Assembly (NCBI GenBank): GCA_033980235.1
Contig: CM067062.1
Coordinates: 18,072,301-18,136,300 of the forward strand
Reading direction: 5' to 3'
DNA: 64,000 nucleotides
DNA from: Diadema setosum
Taxonomy: Eukaryota > Echinodermata > Echinoidea > Diadematoida > Diadematidae
Part shown: positions 49,427 through 61,504 of the stretch, in pieces
Layout: each line of letters starts with the position of its first letter
How positions within the stretch are numbered: position 1 is the first letter of the stretch
Program-made: the position numbers and the translations under genes
Notes under the pieces: generated by a model
Database searches by the model: none
Told to the model about the DNA's origin: nothing
Seen by the model: only the letters and a program-made list of their open reading frames with translations

Positions 49427-50469
49427 TAAAGATAATATAAAGTTTTAGTATTACCTCAAAAGTTTCCCTGAATTTCCTTGTCTTAGTTTGTGTTTCAGGT
49501 TAAAGTACCTTTCATATAACTAACACTGTGAGACTTACTCGCCCCAAAGTGCTCTCATGTCTTAGTAATCATGCAATAATGGTTTCATACCAGAGCAGCC
49601 GCCGTACACGTATTGTGGTAGCACACGTATTGTGCGAAACCATTATTGCATGATAATTGCGACCAGCAGCGTGCAGCCCCATACGCATATTGTGTAGCTA
49701 ACTGCGACCAGCAGCCCCATACGCATAGCTAAATGGGGCTTGGCATTGTAGCTCACAGGATCATGACAGATTTAGTATCGCGGGTAAATATCAACTTAAA
49801 ATCCAAAAATTTCTTCAATTTGAAGACTTACCAGTTAAGTTGAAGTATTGAAAACAGGCTTTGGGCAACGTTTGGTTTTGCCAATAGTCCCTTTCTGTTC
49901 TAATTGATGACTGAATGTGACTCGGTCGAGAGGACCTTGGGAGAGCTACACTGAATTGATGGCAAGCGCATGCGCACACAAACATCTTATCCGTTCATGG
50001 ATTGAAATTTGTTCGCATGTGATGTGTGCGTATGCGCTGGCCGTAGTAATCAGTGTATGTAGCTCTCCCAAGGTCCTCTCGACAGAGTCACATTCAGTCA
50101 TCAATTCGAACAGAAAAGGACTATTGGCAGAACCAAACGTTGCCCGAAGCCTGTTTTCAAGACTTCAACTTAATTGGTAAGTCTTCAAATTGAAGAATTT
50201 TGTGGATTTTAAGTTGATATTTACCCGCGATACTAAATCTGTCATGATCCTGAATGCTACAATGCGAAGCCCGATGACGCTATGCGTATGGGGCTGCTGG
50301 TCGCTATGCGTATGGAGCTGCTGGTCGCAGTTAATTGCATGATTACTAAGAAATGAGAGCACTTTGGGGCGAGTAAGTCTCACAGTGTTAGTTATATGAT
50401 AGATACTTTAACCTGAAACACGGAAATTCAGGGAAACTTTTGAGGTACCAAAACTTTTTATTATCTTTA
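49427..50469. repeat. 1.04-kb long inverted repeat
   Basis: The left arm from TAAAGATAATATAAAG is matched by the complement of the right arm ending TTTATTATCTTTA. The similarity continues for about 480 bp per arm through CTCAAAAGTTTCCCTGAATT, CACTTTGGGGCGAGTAAGTC (right arm), ATACTAAATCTGTCATGATC and GACCTTGGGAGAGCTACA (49940 region), to a spacer near 49970-50040. The left arm has an extra small foldback (CAATAATGGTTTC...GAAACCATTATTG, 49571-49651). No ORF of note. It is either a foldback transposon or an inverted duplication. Confidence 0.8.
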
Positions 50470-50541
50470 CTGATTTGAATGACAACAACCAACACAGCAG
50501 GAAAAGGCACATAAACAAGAAAGAAGGAAATTTCAATGGAC

Positions 50542-52060
50542 TTACGCAATGTAATTATTCAATGAATTCTGTCTTAATTTGTATTTGAAGGTCGACAAAG
50601 ACAAACAACCTGCGAGTTCTATGGGGAGATCGTTCCAGTATTTCGGCCCTGTATACATAATTGTTTTTTTTCGCAAAAATGGTTCGGGTACGTGGTAGGT
50701 GATAATCGTCATGTTGGCGGGTGGGATAGTTATGAATATAATAATTTCTTTTAAACATATGCAAAAAAAATATCAGGAAGATCATTTTTGGATAATTTAT
50801 ACATGAATATCCCTAAATTGTAATAACACAAATCTGGCAATTTCAAAATTTTGTTCCTATGGAAAAATTCATCTGTATGAGATAAATACCCAGTCTTATT
50901 AATTATTCTAATAGCGCGCTTTTGTAAGAGAAAGAGCGAGTCAAGCAAAGACTGGGACGTGTTACCCCATGCCAGTATTCCGTAGCTGAGGTAAGGGGAA
51001 ATCATAGTTGAGTATATAATTTGCAATATATTGGTGGGGAAGTAATCTTTCAGTTTGTTTAGAATTCCTGCATTCCTAGATAAAACTTTGGTTAAAAAGT
51101 TGATGTGAGACTTCCAAGATAAATCGCTATCAATATACAGTCCTAAAAACTTAATACTATCAACCTTCGTTAAATTAATGCCATTAATTTGGACATGACC
51201 AGGAATAAATTGCAAAGAGTTACTGAACAGCATATAATATGTTTTATCAATGTTTAGTGATAACTTGTTGGCATGAATCCAGGACTGAATAAGTTTCAGT
51301 TCGTTGTTTAACATATGAATAAGCGTATTAGAATTACGATGTGAAAGAAATAAATTTGTGTCATCTGCAAAGCATATAAAAGAAAGAATCTCTGATGAGT
51401 TTTGGAGGTCATTTATGTACAAGATGAATAATAGCGGGCCGAGTAGGGAACCCTGGGGGACACCACATGTAATTGATTTCATTGAGGACTCATGACCATT
51501 AAAATAAACATACTGCTTTCTATCAGTAAGATAATCTCTAAACCATTCTAAGGCCGTCCCGTGAATGCCGTAATGGCTTAACTTACAAAGGAGAATATCA
51601 TGGTCTATCGTGTCAAAAGCCTTCGAGAAATCAATAAAAACACCGATGGTGTGTGAAGCATCGTCAAGAGCATGTGCCACTTTATCAATAAAAGCCAATA
51701 AAGCGTGGGTAGTGCCGTGTTGCTTTCTGAAACCGAACTGAAAATTCGAAAGAATATTACAATTAACAAGGAATCTAAGAGTTCTTTTATGAACAAGCTT
51801 TTCCAAAATTTTTGAAATTGAAGTTAAAAGAGATATCGGGCGATAATTATTAACATGTTCTTTAGAACCCTTTTTGTATATAGGAACAACTCTAGCGACT
51901 TTCATCTTATCAGGAAATTTTCTGCTTGATAAAGATTGATTAAAAATATAAACGAGAGGAGAAACTATTTCATTTATCACATTTTTTTTAAAGAAAAATT
52001 GAAATACCATCATCACCTGTACTCTTTTTATTATTCATTTTAAGAACAACTTTTTAACCC
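50542..52060 (-). pseudogene. Reverse transcriptase remnant of non-LTR retrotransposon
   Basis: The uninterrupted part (52016-50751) has the RT palm motifs in order: RPISLLTSISKILEK, motif A FIDFSKAFDTIDHD, motif B GVPQGSLLGPLLFILYINDL, motif C FADD (51371-51360), then FLGLYIDSDLSW. Upstream, KKSTGDDGIS is in a different frame, offset at the run of eight T on the plus strand near 51982-51989. Downstream the frame stops at 50751 and the tail (PTRQHDDYHLPRTRT, then YTGPKYWNDLPIEL) continues across a second shift at a T run near 50663. The endonuclease domain is absent. The element cannot be active. Confidence 0.9.
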
Positions 52061-52065
52061 AGGGT

Positions 52066-54894
52066 AGCCCCACCAGTAGTTTATACACTGTCATATTCTT
52101 GGGGGGGGGGGGGCTGCAATATGATAGCAACGTAACAATTAATTGAAAATACACAAAGTAATAAATCAAGGACATCCAGTTGTACATAACAATTAACAAA
52201 ATATTGCGCGTAAATATTGCAAAGTAAAACAATGAAAATAATATTGAGAAAAAAAGAGTGCTACCCCTACACAATATTTAGAGGATTATTAAACTTACCC
52301 ATTTCTACTCTATTAAAGGTATGTATCTTCTTATAAATGTTATATGATATAGAACAGTATCATTGAGATGTAGCATTTTTTACTCATGGTGGGAGTTGAT
52401 TCCAAAGTCATGCACCATAGTGCCTGAATGAGTAATAATTGCCATCAATTCCATGCAATGGAATTCTGTGAAATACTTTTCATGATTGACATAAATGTGG
52501 GACGTGGGATGGTGCTCCGAGCTAAAGATATTTCCGTCACACCAAATGTGGTTTGGGGAAAAAAATGAATAGATATTGCGATGGTAATGATTGCAAAGGT
52601 CACATTGATATTGACTTAATTAGGCTCATATAACCTGCCTACAACCTTATTCGGGATTGTCGTTTTATTCTACCCTTTCTAATAAATTCTTATTGGGGAG
52701 TCATTTATATGAACAGGATTTTTTTCTTTTATTCCCTATAGAATAACAAATAAAATTCTTCCAGTCAGGAACATCACTGGAAATAGCACTAACATTTCAA
52801 TACATGCTGGTTTTATGAAAAACATTTCAAAACTACTAACATGATAAATATACTGAAATTACAATAGAATGGAATATTGTCAGCATGTTAGTGCCTGCAT
52901 ACTACTAGGTATTATACCATGCCTAGATACATTCTTGTGTTTCCTGAGAAGTGGCTGAATATGACACATAAGTGATGGAAGATAGCTTCAAATTCGTTTA
53001 ATATGCTATTTAAAACACAAGCTCTTACAAAATACACAAAGAAACATGATACAACAGATGATTAAAGCATATACGAACAAAAAGAAAAAGAGGTGCTTAT
53101 ACAAAGTAAGCATCATAAATTAAAAATGTATTCACTCCTCTGTTTCTCATCGGTATTGAAATGTTCATGACCAATCATCATCTGGCTAATAAAGAATTGC
53201 ACACTATGGTTTGATTGCCATCATCTGTTTGCCCAACTGGTATGGAAAAACTGCCCTTGACCCTTTCAAGTTACGAAGCAGTAAATAAATTAAGTGCTGC
53301 AGATGAACACTCAGTGACTTGGGGGCCAGGCAAGCCGTCCCCCCCCCCCCCCCCTTTGAGATTGGGCTCGTATGTGTGTGATGTGCATTAGAGCAGTTAA
53401 CACTATATCAACATTTTCTTCTCTCAGCTGGTTGTGACATGTCTTTGCTATACAAGAGACATATTTTTCATACATTCTGTATTTCTAAACCCATGAAAAT
53501 ATCAGAAATGTCTGTGAAGCCCCCAAACTGGAATAACCTATCATTACACATCAGGATAACCCCAACTGCAGCATCAAAGAAATTAAGAGTTTAAACATAT
53601 CACTTCATTTACCTGTTCACTATCTTTTATGTTCATCAGGAGCTCTTGTGGAGCAGAAGAATATACAAACATAGATTATTCATTTTTCATTTCATAAATT
53701 GATACATTATCATTACTATAATTTAAAATCATGATATCTAATCATGGAACCATGCATAAAACACTTCTTTTTTTTTGGGGGGGGGAGGAGGGACTCTTTT
53801 ATTTGTCAATTGCATTCCAAGTGATTTTGCAATTTCTACAACGGACTCAATGAGAAAAATAATTTTCAGAATGTCTGCATTTTCTCCAAACTGATTTTTC
53901 CTCCTTCAAGGAGCAACTGTCTATTCCCTTCCCCACCCCCCCTCCACCTTCTTGCTCATAGGGCTAAAACTGTAAGCAGATTCTCACTTCAATTTTGGCC
54001 AGAGTATCGTGTGTAACCGTAAAAACATACCATGCAGCAAAATTCACCTGGTCATTACATGACTTTTGAATCCCAACACTTAATGAAATTTGATACAACA
54101 TTTCCAGAATTCTATGATATAAGCTTGAATTCCTTCATTGTAGATAATTCCTTCATCTTCAGGCAACACTTTGGTTTAGGCAGTGATCATATCAGTATAA
54201 ATCAATATTATGATGATGTTATTGCTATGATATGGTATTACACTTCCATCAGCTTTACTTGCATTATAGAGGGTAGCTGTGACAATAATATAAAATCAGA
54301 ACACTCACATAATAAAGGTATGGTAAATGCATACACCAAATAGAACTTATCTAAAGTGTTTGTGATTATACACTAGATTAATAGACGACCAAAGTGTGAT
54401 GTCAAAGCTATTCATTGCCATGGAAACTGGTTCTAAACAGCCTCACCTGGCCCGTATATCTGTGAACACTATTGTTGCCAACCACGCAAACACCTGCTTC
54501 CAACCCAAGCTATAGCAAAAGCATGTGATATTGTCACTATGGCACTCTATTTAATTACTGCCAGAATGTTAGGTACTGATACACAGGTGTTAGTTCACGG
54601 GCATTTGTTAAAAGTTATTTTCATCAATGAAAATAGAGGTAGTATTTCAATCCATCTCTTCTTTTTGTGAACTAACAAAAAGTTTTGAAGATATCACAGA
54701 CTAAAAAACAACAACAGTTTTCAAAGAATGTAGCATATAGTACAAGTTCTATTTTATGGGGGGGGGGGTACTAAATCTTAAGAAATATGAAAAGACATAA
54801 GATGTCAAAAATCCAAATAAAGCTTTCTTTGCCCAAAGAGATAATACAAGTCTACTACATACAGAGAAAAAAGCAATTTTATCTCCTCGGTAGA
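52066..54894. other. No gene recognised
   Basis: AT-rich DNA with G and C homopolymers (52098-52112, 53338-53354, 53776-53788). The plus-strand frame 54032-54343 has no support. No element recognised. Confidence 0.45.
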
Positions 54895-54926
54895 TAGCCT
54901 GTAATTTTTTTTTTTACCACTTGGTA

Positions 54927-54958
<32 letters not shown>

Positions 54959-55054
54959 GAGATTAAAACCTTAATGCCATTTTAGGTTTTAATCTCAAAT
55001 ATATATATATATATATATTACCAAGTGGTAAAAAAAAAAAAAAATTACAGGCTA
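54895..55054. repeat. 160-bp near-perfect hairpin element
   Basis: TAGCCTGTAATTTTTTTTTT and TTACCACTTGGTAATATATA are matched by their complements at the right end (TATTACCAAGTGGTAAAA, AAATTACAGGCTA). Near the centre GAGATTAAAACCT pairs with AGGTTTTAATCTC around a 12-base loop. The arms are about 73 nt. A foldback MITE is likely. Confidence 0.75.
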
Positions 55055-55490
55055 AAAAAACCCAAAACAAAACAAAAAACTTTCTTTCAAAGCTTGTCAC
55101 ATATTGGTTACCATAGGAACCTAAGCCTATTTCTTTTTTTTTTTTAATATGGTTCTTTCAGATTCTGTGAAAAAGCCATCTGTGAGACCAAGCAAGGTCA
55201 TACCCACAATTGTGTTAAAACTGCGAAAGGCACGACGTGGTACAAGAGACAACTTGTGCAATTACTGGGTTTCTTGCATGCCTTTTTTTTTTTTTGTACC
55301 CTTAAAGTTTGATCTGATCTCCTCAATTCTACCTCATATCAAAGCCATTTTGTATACTACCAAGAGAGAGCACAAAAGGGGGGGGGGGGGGAATTAGTAA
55401 GATATGCAGCCATTGACTGAGATGTTCACATTCCAATATTTTTCAGGCACAATTTCTGACAACCTGTATGGAAATGCTTTTACACAGCTC
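55055..55490. other. No gene recognised
   Basis: AT-rich DNA with T and G homopolymer runs. The frame 55149-55397 has no support. Confidence 0.4.
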
Positions 55491-56202
55491 TGTGACACAA
55501 ATCGTCGCCGGTCACACGAACCGACGAATCACTTGCTTTTGGGTCAAATTTTCGATTTTGAGATTTTCAATCATTTCGATAGTAGACATTCCATACTACA
55601 TATTCTGAAATTCTCAGTGTGTAATTCAGTGTAATTTTTACGTAGTTATCACTTTTGTAGAAGTATGTAATTCAATTTGTGAAAATTATTTGTTTTCCCC
55701 ATAGATGCGTGTGTTAAACAATCAGGCGATTCAACGGTTCGGTGACCGCGCGTACTAGTACGCGCGGTCATCGAACCGACGAATCAGTGCGCATTGATTT
55801 GCGTGTAGTTTTTGAGATTCAACAGTTCATTGACCGCGCGCACAGTGCGCGTACTATGTAATACATGCGTTGACAATGACAACGCTCAATGTACATGTAC
55901 ATATGGACACACATGGAAAATGACGTTCTTTGCAGACCGAAAATACATGCATGCAGCTCTTTGACGATTTCCCGCTTATTTGTTAACAATACAATTCGTT
56001 AAAAACTTCACAAGTTAGAGCAAGAATTGAAGTCTGATGTACTACAAAAATAATTGGAAATTATAGACATGAAAGTGTAGCAACCGTAAGTCAAAAATGG
56101 GTTAACTTCAAACGCGATTTTCTCGAATTGTCATTCTCACGCAAACCTGAGGGATTTATCGGTTCATGTGACTGGCGACGAAATGAAAGAATATTTGTCA
56201 CA
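55491..56202. mobile_element. Nonautonomous TIR element, GTCGCCGGTCAC family
   Basis: Left CGTCGCCGGTCACACGAACC then GACGAATC, and inverted right CGTCGCCAGTCACATGAACC then GATAAATC, with TGTGACA at both extremes. Inside, 55736-55777 is a 42-nt palindrome (one mismatch) around GCGTACTAGTACGC that repeats the GGTTCG...CGAACC terminal sequence, and a further partial copy follows at 55823-55850. Noncoding, 712 bp. Confidence 0.65.
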
Positions 56203-56380
56203 TTTTGTGTGTGTGTGTGTATGTGTGTGTCTTGCTGCTCTGACATAACAAATTTTTAAAATGTAATATCAGTCTTCATTCTTGGCAGTGTACGCTCAAG
56301 ATAGAAAATTAATATCTTGTCTCTGTTTAGGATGTGACAGCATGGCTGTTTTCCAGGAATGTCTACATGTGGGCAAGAAC

Positions 56381-56681
56381 AGAGACTCCAACCCCAAGCA
56401 CCTTCTGATCTGGAGATTCTCCCGCCCGAAACCCCCAGCAAACGGGAGACTCCAAGTTGATGTGTGCGAAGCGCGAAGTTCATAGGGTTCTAGATGTTCT
56501 CTGGTGCTATCTAAGGCTTATTTTTTCAACATACGATAGCAATAAGTAAGAAATCCTTTCCACCGGGAGACACAGAGCCAGGGCGGGAGAAATCAAATCT
56601 CAAATGGGAGAACGGGAGATTTTGCAAAAATGGGCTTTCAGCGGGAGATCTCCCGTCGAAAACGGGAAAGTTGGAGTCTCT
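56381..56681. mobile_element. hAT-like nonautonomous element, 301 bp
   Basis: Ends AGAGACTCCAAC and GTTGGAGTCTCT are perfect 12-bp inverted repeats. They are flanked by GCAAGAAC (56373-56380) and GCAAGAAT (56682-56689), an 8-bp duplication with one mismatch, as hAT elements make. The interior carries repeated CGGGAGA motifs in both orientations. Confidence 0.7.
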
Positions 56682-56689
56682 GCAAGAAT

Positions 56690-57192
56690 CGGTTGAATAG
56701 AAAAGAAAGTAACAAAAATGCTGCATTCAACTGCAACATAACTCCACTACAGAACGTACACCCAAAGAGCTAGATCTTGAAGAAGAAATGAAAGTAACAA
56801 AAAATGCTGCATTTAACATTAATTCCACTGCAGAAAGTACACCAAGAGTGAGACTTTGGAGACATTGTCACTTCTTTGCGTTGAACCAAGTTTAGTTTAT
56901 GTCCTTCTGTTCTTGGATAACAAACTATAGCAAATGGCTAAAAAGGGATGACTCAGTAACAATTGATCAGGGTGTATGACAGAAAGACTCATTTAATGCA
57001 GAACCTCTGATGGTTTTTTTGGCCTCAAGAATTGGATGGGGTTGCAAATCAGCTTTATTCCACCGTGGGATGCAGGGAAAATGACTTAACATCTAACTTA
57101 GATACACATGAACTCCATTCCTTTAATGCATATAGATAGTCAATGGACAGAAGGGGAAATAACATGAAGTGCACACAAATATAGAGACACAG

Positions 57193-57234
<42 letters not shown>

Positions 57235-57814
57235 TCGTCTGATGCTTCAACAAGGGATATGATAGTTTGCTCGAGATAATTGGGCATATTCCATTATTTG
57301 TTTCTGAAGTTATATCTTACTTTTTCCCCCCCCCCCAAAAAAAAAAAAAATAATTGTAATGGAAAACCATGAAAGATAATAATGAGATTCAGTTTAGTAA
57401 GCAAAAACATCAGGCTTCATGCATTGTAGGGGTGCATGCACTACAACTGAGGATACATGTAAAAAACTTTCAAATTTCAAATTCAAATTTCCCCATTTAA
57501 ATAGCATGAAAACTATTTGCTACATACAGATTCTAAATATGTAGAACAGGGAGGTGTATTATATACCCCAAAGGTACCCCTAGGGCCTAGGGAGGGTGCT
57601 TTTAAATTTGTTTTGAGTACTCTGAACAAACGAGCATATGCCCGGTGTAAAATGTATCCCTGGTTGCCTAGAGTGAAGCACTCGATATTCCCAATTGAAA
57701 CAGTTTGCAAGAACACACACACACAGTCACAAGTTGTTAAAAGTTGTCCATTCACCATTCTCCTTGTATTACTCAATCCAATATCAGTGACAGAAAGTAG
57801 GTAATATCTTCAAT
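56690..57814. other. No gene recognised; CA microsatellite inside
   Basis: AT-rich DNA with a CA run at 57190-57231. A tandem-like similarity of GCTGCATT..AAC...CCACT..AGAAC/AAGTACACC occurs at 56725-56845. The frame at 57513-57804 is open on both strands without support. Confidence 0.45.
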
Positions 57815-58350
57815 CATATCCCTCACAAATTATTTCTAGTCCTGTGATTGGTCGAGAGCACTGAAAATGACAAAACATATTTCTACCATGAAAATCCTTG
57901 TCCCGTCAGCGTCTATCTATTCTCCCTAGGGAAATAGTAAAAAAAAACAAAAACTATATCACGTTGCCATGGAGATACTTACTAAGTGCATGCGCACTAC
58001 TCTTGTCACAAGCGCGTAACCTGCATGAGACATCACGTCACAGTACAGTTTTGCACCAAACGCGCGACTTCTTCGAGATAAAGGGCGTCGCGCAGTCGAT
58101 GCACACACTTTCACATTGTAATTTTGTGCGTGAAAAAGAAATCACTTTAGATCAGTAAACCACCGACTTTACTTTGCTGTTACTCCTAAAATTCATTGGG
58201 AGGGATATAAAGCAAATATACCAGGCCATTTTCCAAGGTTCTGGTAAAACCATGTGCCTTCAGTGACTTCAGTGGCACTACTACTGAAGTCACCTCATGC
58301 ACATAATTTTGACCAGAACCTCTCAGGCATGGTATATTTGTATACTATTC
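57815..58350. mobile_element. Dispersed repeat family C, copy 2
   Basis: Same orientation and block order as 35536-36112, including CACGTTGCCATGG, TTGGGAGGGATATAAA, AAATATACCAGGCCATTT and the terminal ACCAGAACCTCTCAGGCA. The terminal foldback is shorter (TTCAGTGACTTCAGTGGCAC). Confidence 0.65.
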
Positions 58351-58742
58351 CCATAGTGCAGTGAAATGTCATTCCTATTGGATGCAAACTGTTGCTGGGC
58401 AGAGTTGCCATCAGGTAGTTCTCTGAACATATTTCAAAGTGCATCAATTAACTTTTTATCATTCTGAATAGGTCTACTATATCAGATTCAGAAACATGAG
58501 AAATGGCCATTGTCATTCCATATAACATCTCTATTGTACGCAACAAATAATGAACTTCAATGCAAACTGGTATGATCCAGTGGAAGCCTTCTCAAGACAG
58601 ATCTGACATCACCATCCCAATTCCATTTTATAATCTTGCAATGTCATCACTTGATATGTTGACATATTCTTTGTAACTGTCTTGGCTTTGCTATATCAAA
58701 TAAGCACATTTATTACAACCATTGATGGAATAGATTCATATA

Positions 58743-58803
<61 letters not shown>

Positions 58804-59635
58804 TTATCATATTCACACCTATCACATTTGATTCCTATAGGGTGAAAATGTCCTCCACATCTCAAATGGGAAATTTGTGCAAATTCCAGTGACCCCTAAC
58901 ATAACATTCAGCACTTTCAAGCCACGAGTTACCAGCAAAGACATCTCTTGAATTAAGGCATACATGTGAGACGTCCATAGGCAATCAAAAAGCAGCATTT
59001 CAGTCCTTGCTGCACAGATAGATGACATTGCCCCTTATGGATGTAGAGTCCGCTCGATGCAAAGAAGTTTAATTCCATAGAATGATGAACACTCATGAGA
59101 AATTATCATGCAATCTCTATTCTGCCCTTCACATGTTGATAAATGGATGCAAAACTGCTGTCATCGAAAAAAGCAGAGACGCTACATGTGACAGAAATGC
59201 AATTATCAACATACTTGAAAGTACAACCTGTTTCAAAAGGGGGGAGCGTGAGCAGAACTGTCAATTTCATTCGTGTCTGCTTATCAATATATGATAGCAA
59301 TGTTCTACAATCTAAATGCAGCCAGGCTTCCATGATGGAAAAATTAATCATATGAAGATTAAAAACCACTTCTGGTGGACTGTGTGTTCAATACTGCGAC
59401 ATGGTATACATATATCCCATAGGTCTCATTCCCAAACGTGTTCATATTCTACCAGTGACAGCCTGCTCGAGTTTTTATTCAGGATGCAATTGAACGTGTG
59501 AGTATTTCATTTCTGGTGTAGTGGAAGCATGATAATAACTCTATGCCATTAAAAAGTGATAATTATATAGTTATAATCCTCAAAGGCTCTAAGGTGTAAC
59601 ATCCTATACCACTATGGCATCTTGTGGTGATGGTG
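58351..59635. other. No gene recognised; TA microsatellite inside
   Basis: AT-rich DNA with a TA run at 58738-58800. The open frames at 59082-59369 overlap on both strands and are taken as chance. Confidence 0.45.
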
Positions 59636-59697
59636 GTTGCCATGGCAACAACTAACTATCCACCAATCAGCTGTTTATATTATAGTTGCTATGGCAG
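59636..59697. promoter_or_regulatory. Perfect RFX X-box and a second half-matching site
   Basis: GTTGCCATGGCAAC (59636-59649) is a perfect 14-bp palindrome and the optimal RFX X-box. GTTGCTATGGCAGC follows at about 59684-59697, a weaker form in the same orientation. They lie about 1.9 kb downstream, within intron 1, of the proposed start codon. A role in regulation is inference. Confidence 0.4.
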
Positions 59698-59937
59698 CTG
59701 GAAGTCATCTGATTGACAGTGGAGAGAAGATATAGTGCTTTGATCTCAGTAATGGATTACAAGTGATAACCCACATCAAATTTGGTGATTTCAACAGTAC
59801 AGAAAAGGGTGGAGAAATAAGATAGAAAAAAAAAAATAACTATTGGTGCTGATGGATTTGTAACCATCTTTGTGCAAGATTCATAATTCCCAAATGACTT
59901 GGCACAGATCCAATCACATTCCCATTGGCAATGTAAT

Positions 59938-60442
59938 AAAGGAGAAGGCCACCCTGAAAGTAGATTTCTTTGACTAAACCATAAAATGAGAGGAACAAGA
60001 CAGTGAAAAATTGGCCAAATTCTGATTAAAGATAAAGAAAACTATGAAATTTTGAAGGAGTAACCACTCAAACAGAAACTGACAACTCCATAACGCCGTA
60101 TGTGAGCTCACCTTCAATTTGCCTGGTGCATAATATTCTGTAAAATCTCTCTCTCCTCCTGTTTTTGATGATTGAATATATTTTCCTATGCAGGGGTCGT
60201 ATCCAAATATATTTACAATGACTGCACAAAGGGTGTATGTATGATTGGAAATTTACTTGATTTGAAAATTAGACTTTCATATTTAATAGGAAAGAGCAAA
60301 ATGGGGTGTGAGCTAATACATGACATCATGAAAAGTCATAACTTTCTCAGTTTCAATCAAAATCTAAAACTCACCGTTTTGATCCTCTTACTTTCCTGCT
60401 TGTAGTCAAACAAACTGATGTGCAGGGTGAACTTCCCTTCTA
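59938..60442. mobile_element. Probable TIR element, GAAGGCCACCCTG ends
   Basis: Left AAAGGAGAAGGCCACCCTGA and inverted right AGAAGGGAAGTTCACCCTGC are imperfect inverted repeats. Interior ATTTTGAAGGAGT...AAAGTCATAACTTTCTCAG-type phrases are also mirrored (AATTGGCCAAATTCTGATT against TTTCAATCAAAATCTAA). No coding capacity; a second copy is not in the window. Confidence 0.45.
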
Positions 60443-61504
60443 AGTTCATAGATCACTCACACCCTACTAAACTTAAAAGATTTGTCCTGTACACTCATGG
60501 TAGTAGTGTTGCAGGTGTGGTTATGGTTATTGCAATGTATTGATGCATGTTTGTGTATGTATGGGCGTGTATGTGTCTGTCTGTGTGTGTGGGTGGGTGT
60601 TTATTTGTGTGTGTAAATATCAAACAAAAACAGGTGCAACCAAAGGATGCTGGAAGTACTGAGATATCAGTGTGATATGTATGGCTTCTTGAAGTGATTG
60701 TCTGTCTACTGTCTGCAGAAGTGATTTATTGGTCAAAATTCTCTCAGCTAAGAGAAAATTCTCACATCATCAAACCTTAAAGGTCAAATATCCCTTTTAC
60801 AAATGTCCCAAAAGTGGAAGAAGGTAATGTGAAATGCCTTAAGTGCACCAGGCTTTTTTTTATGTTATCTAGACACTTTGCATGGTTGAAGAATATCTCC
60901 CAACATCTACATGTATATGAAATATTCTGGTAATACATCTCAGTTTTAAGTAGGGAAAAAAAGGAAAACTAACACCTTGTTACTCAAAAAATACACTCCC
61001 CTTTGCATCAAGAAAAATGTTTGGAATTTCTTCTTTTTTCATAAAGAGTTTTCAAGTTTTATCATTTTGAAGAAAGATCTGAGTTACTTCCTATACAATA
61101 CACAGTCAGCCTATGAAAGCAATCTGATTTTCAGGGTTGCAAAACAGACATGCAAACTTTAAGTTACATAAAATGTTTTGCTATATTTTCATATTCTATA
61201 TAATCTTTCTGAACATTGTTTTTTACATGATCCTCAATTGTACTCATACAATGAAACCTACTGGTGGGCTAATGCTACAATTTCAAGCTTAATTTATACT
61301 TTACAACTGTCATACTTTAAAATAATTAAGTATTTGCTTCTAAATACTGGCATATCATACACACACACACACACATACATAATTAGGTACATGTTTCTAT
61401 GTGCGAGTATGAATGTGATATAAATTAGATTTTCAGGTACATGGCAATGCTTACAAATTTTGGTACAAATTTAAGGAAAACATCACTTAATATCAGATGC
61501 TTAC
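60443..61504. other. No gene recognised
   Basis: AT-rich start of intron 1, with GTGT-rich patches at 60545-60620 and a CA run at 61361-61374. Nothing else identified. Confidence 0.45.

Larger units (their letters stand above)
48763..52065 (-). mobile_element. 5'-truncated non-LTR retrotransposon, split by an inverted repeat
   Basis: In minus-strand sense the element starts abruptly near 52065 within the region before the reverse transcriptase, carries RT to 50542, then a 3' UTR. It ends at 48763 with AAATAAATTGAATTGAATTG, a pentamer-repeat tail. The 1.04-kb inverted repeat at 49427-50469 interrupts the 3' UTR. Truncation at the 5' end is the usual outcome of target-primed reverse transcription. 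The RT resembles the CR1/L2/Rex1/Jockey group. The continuity of the two 3' UTR parts is inferred from position and orientation. Confidence 0.55.
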
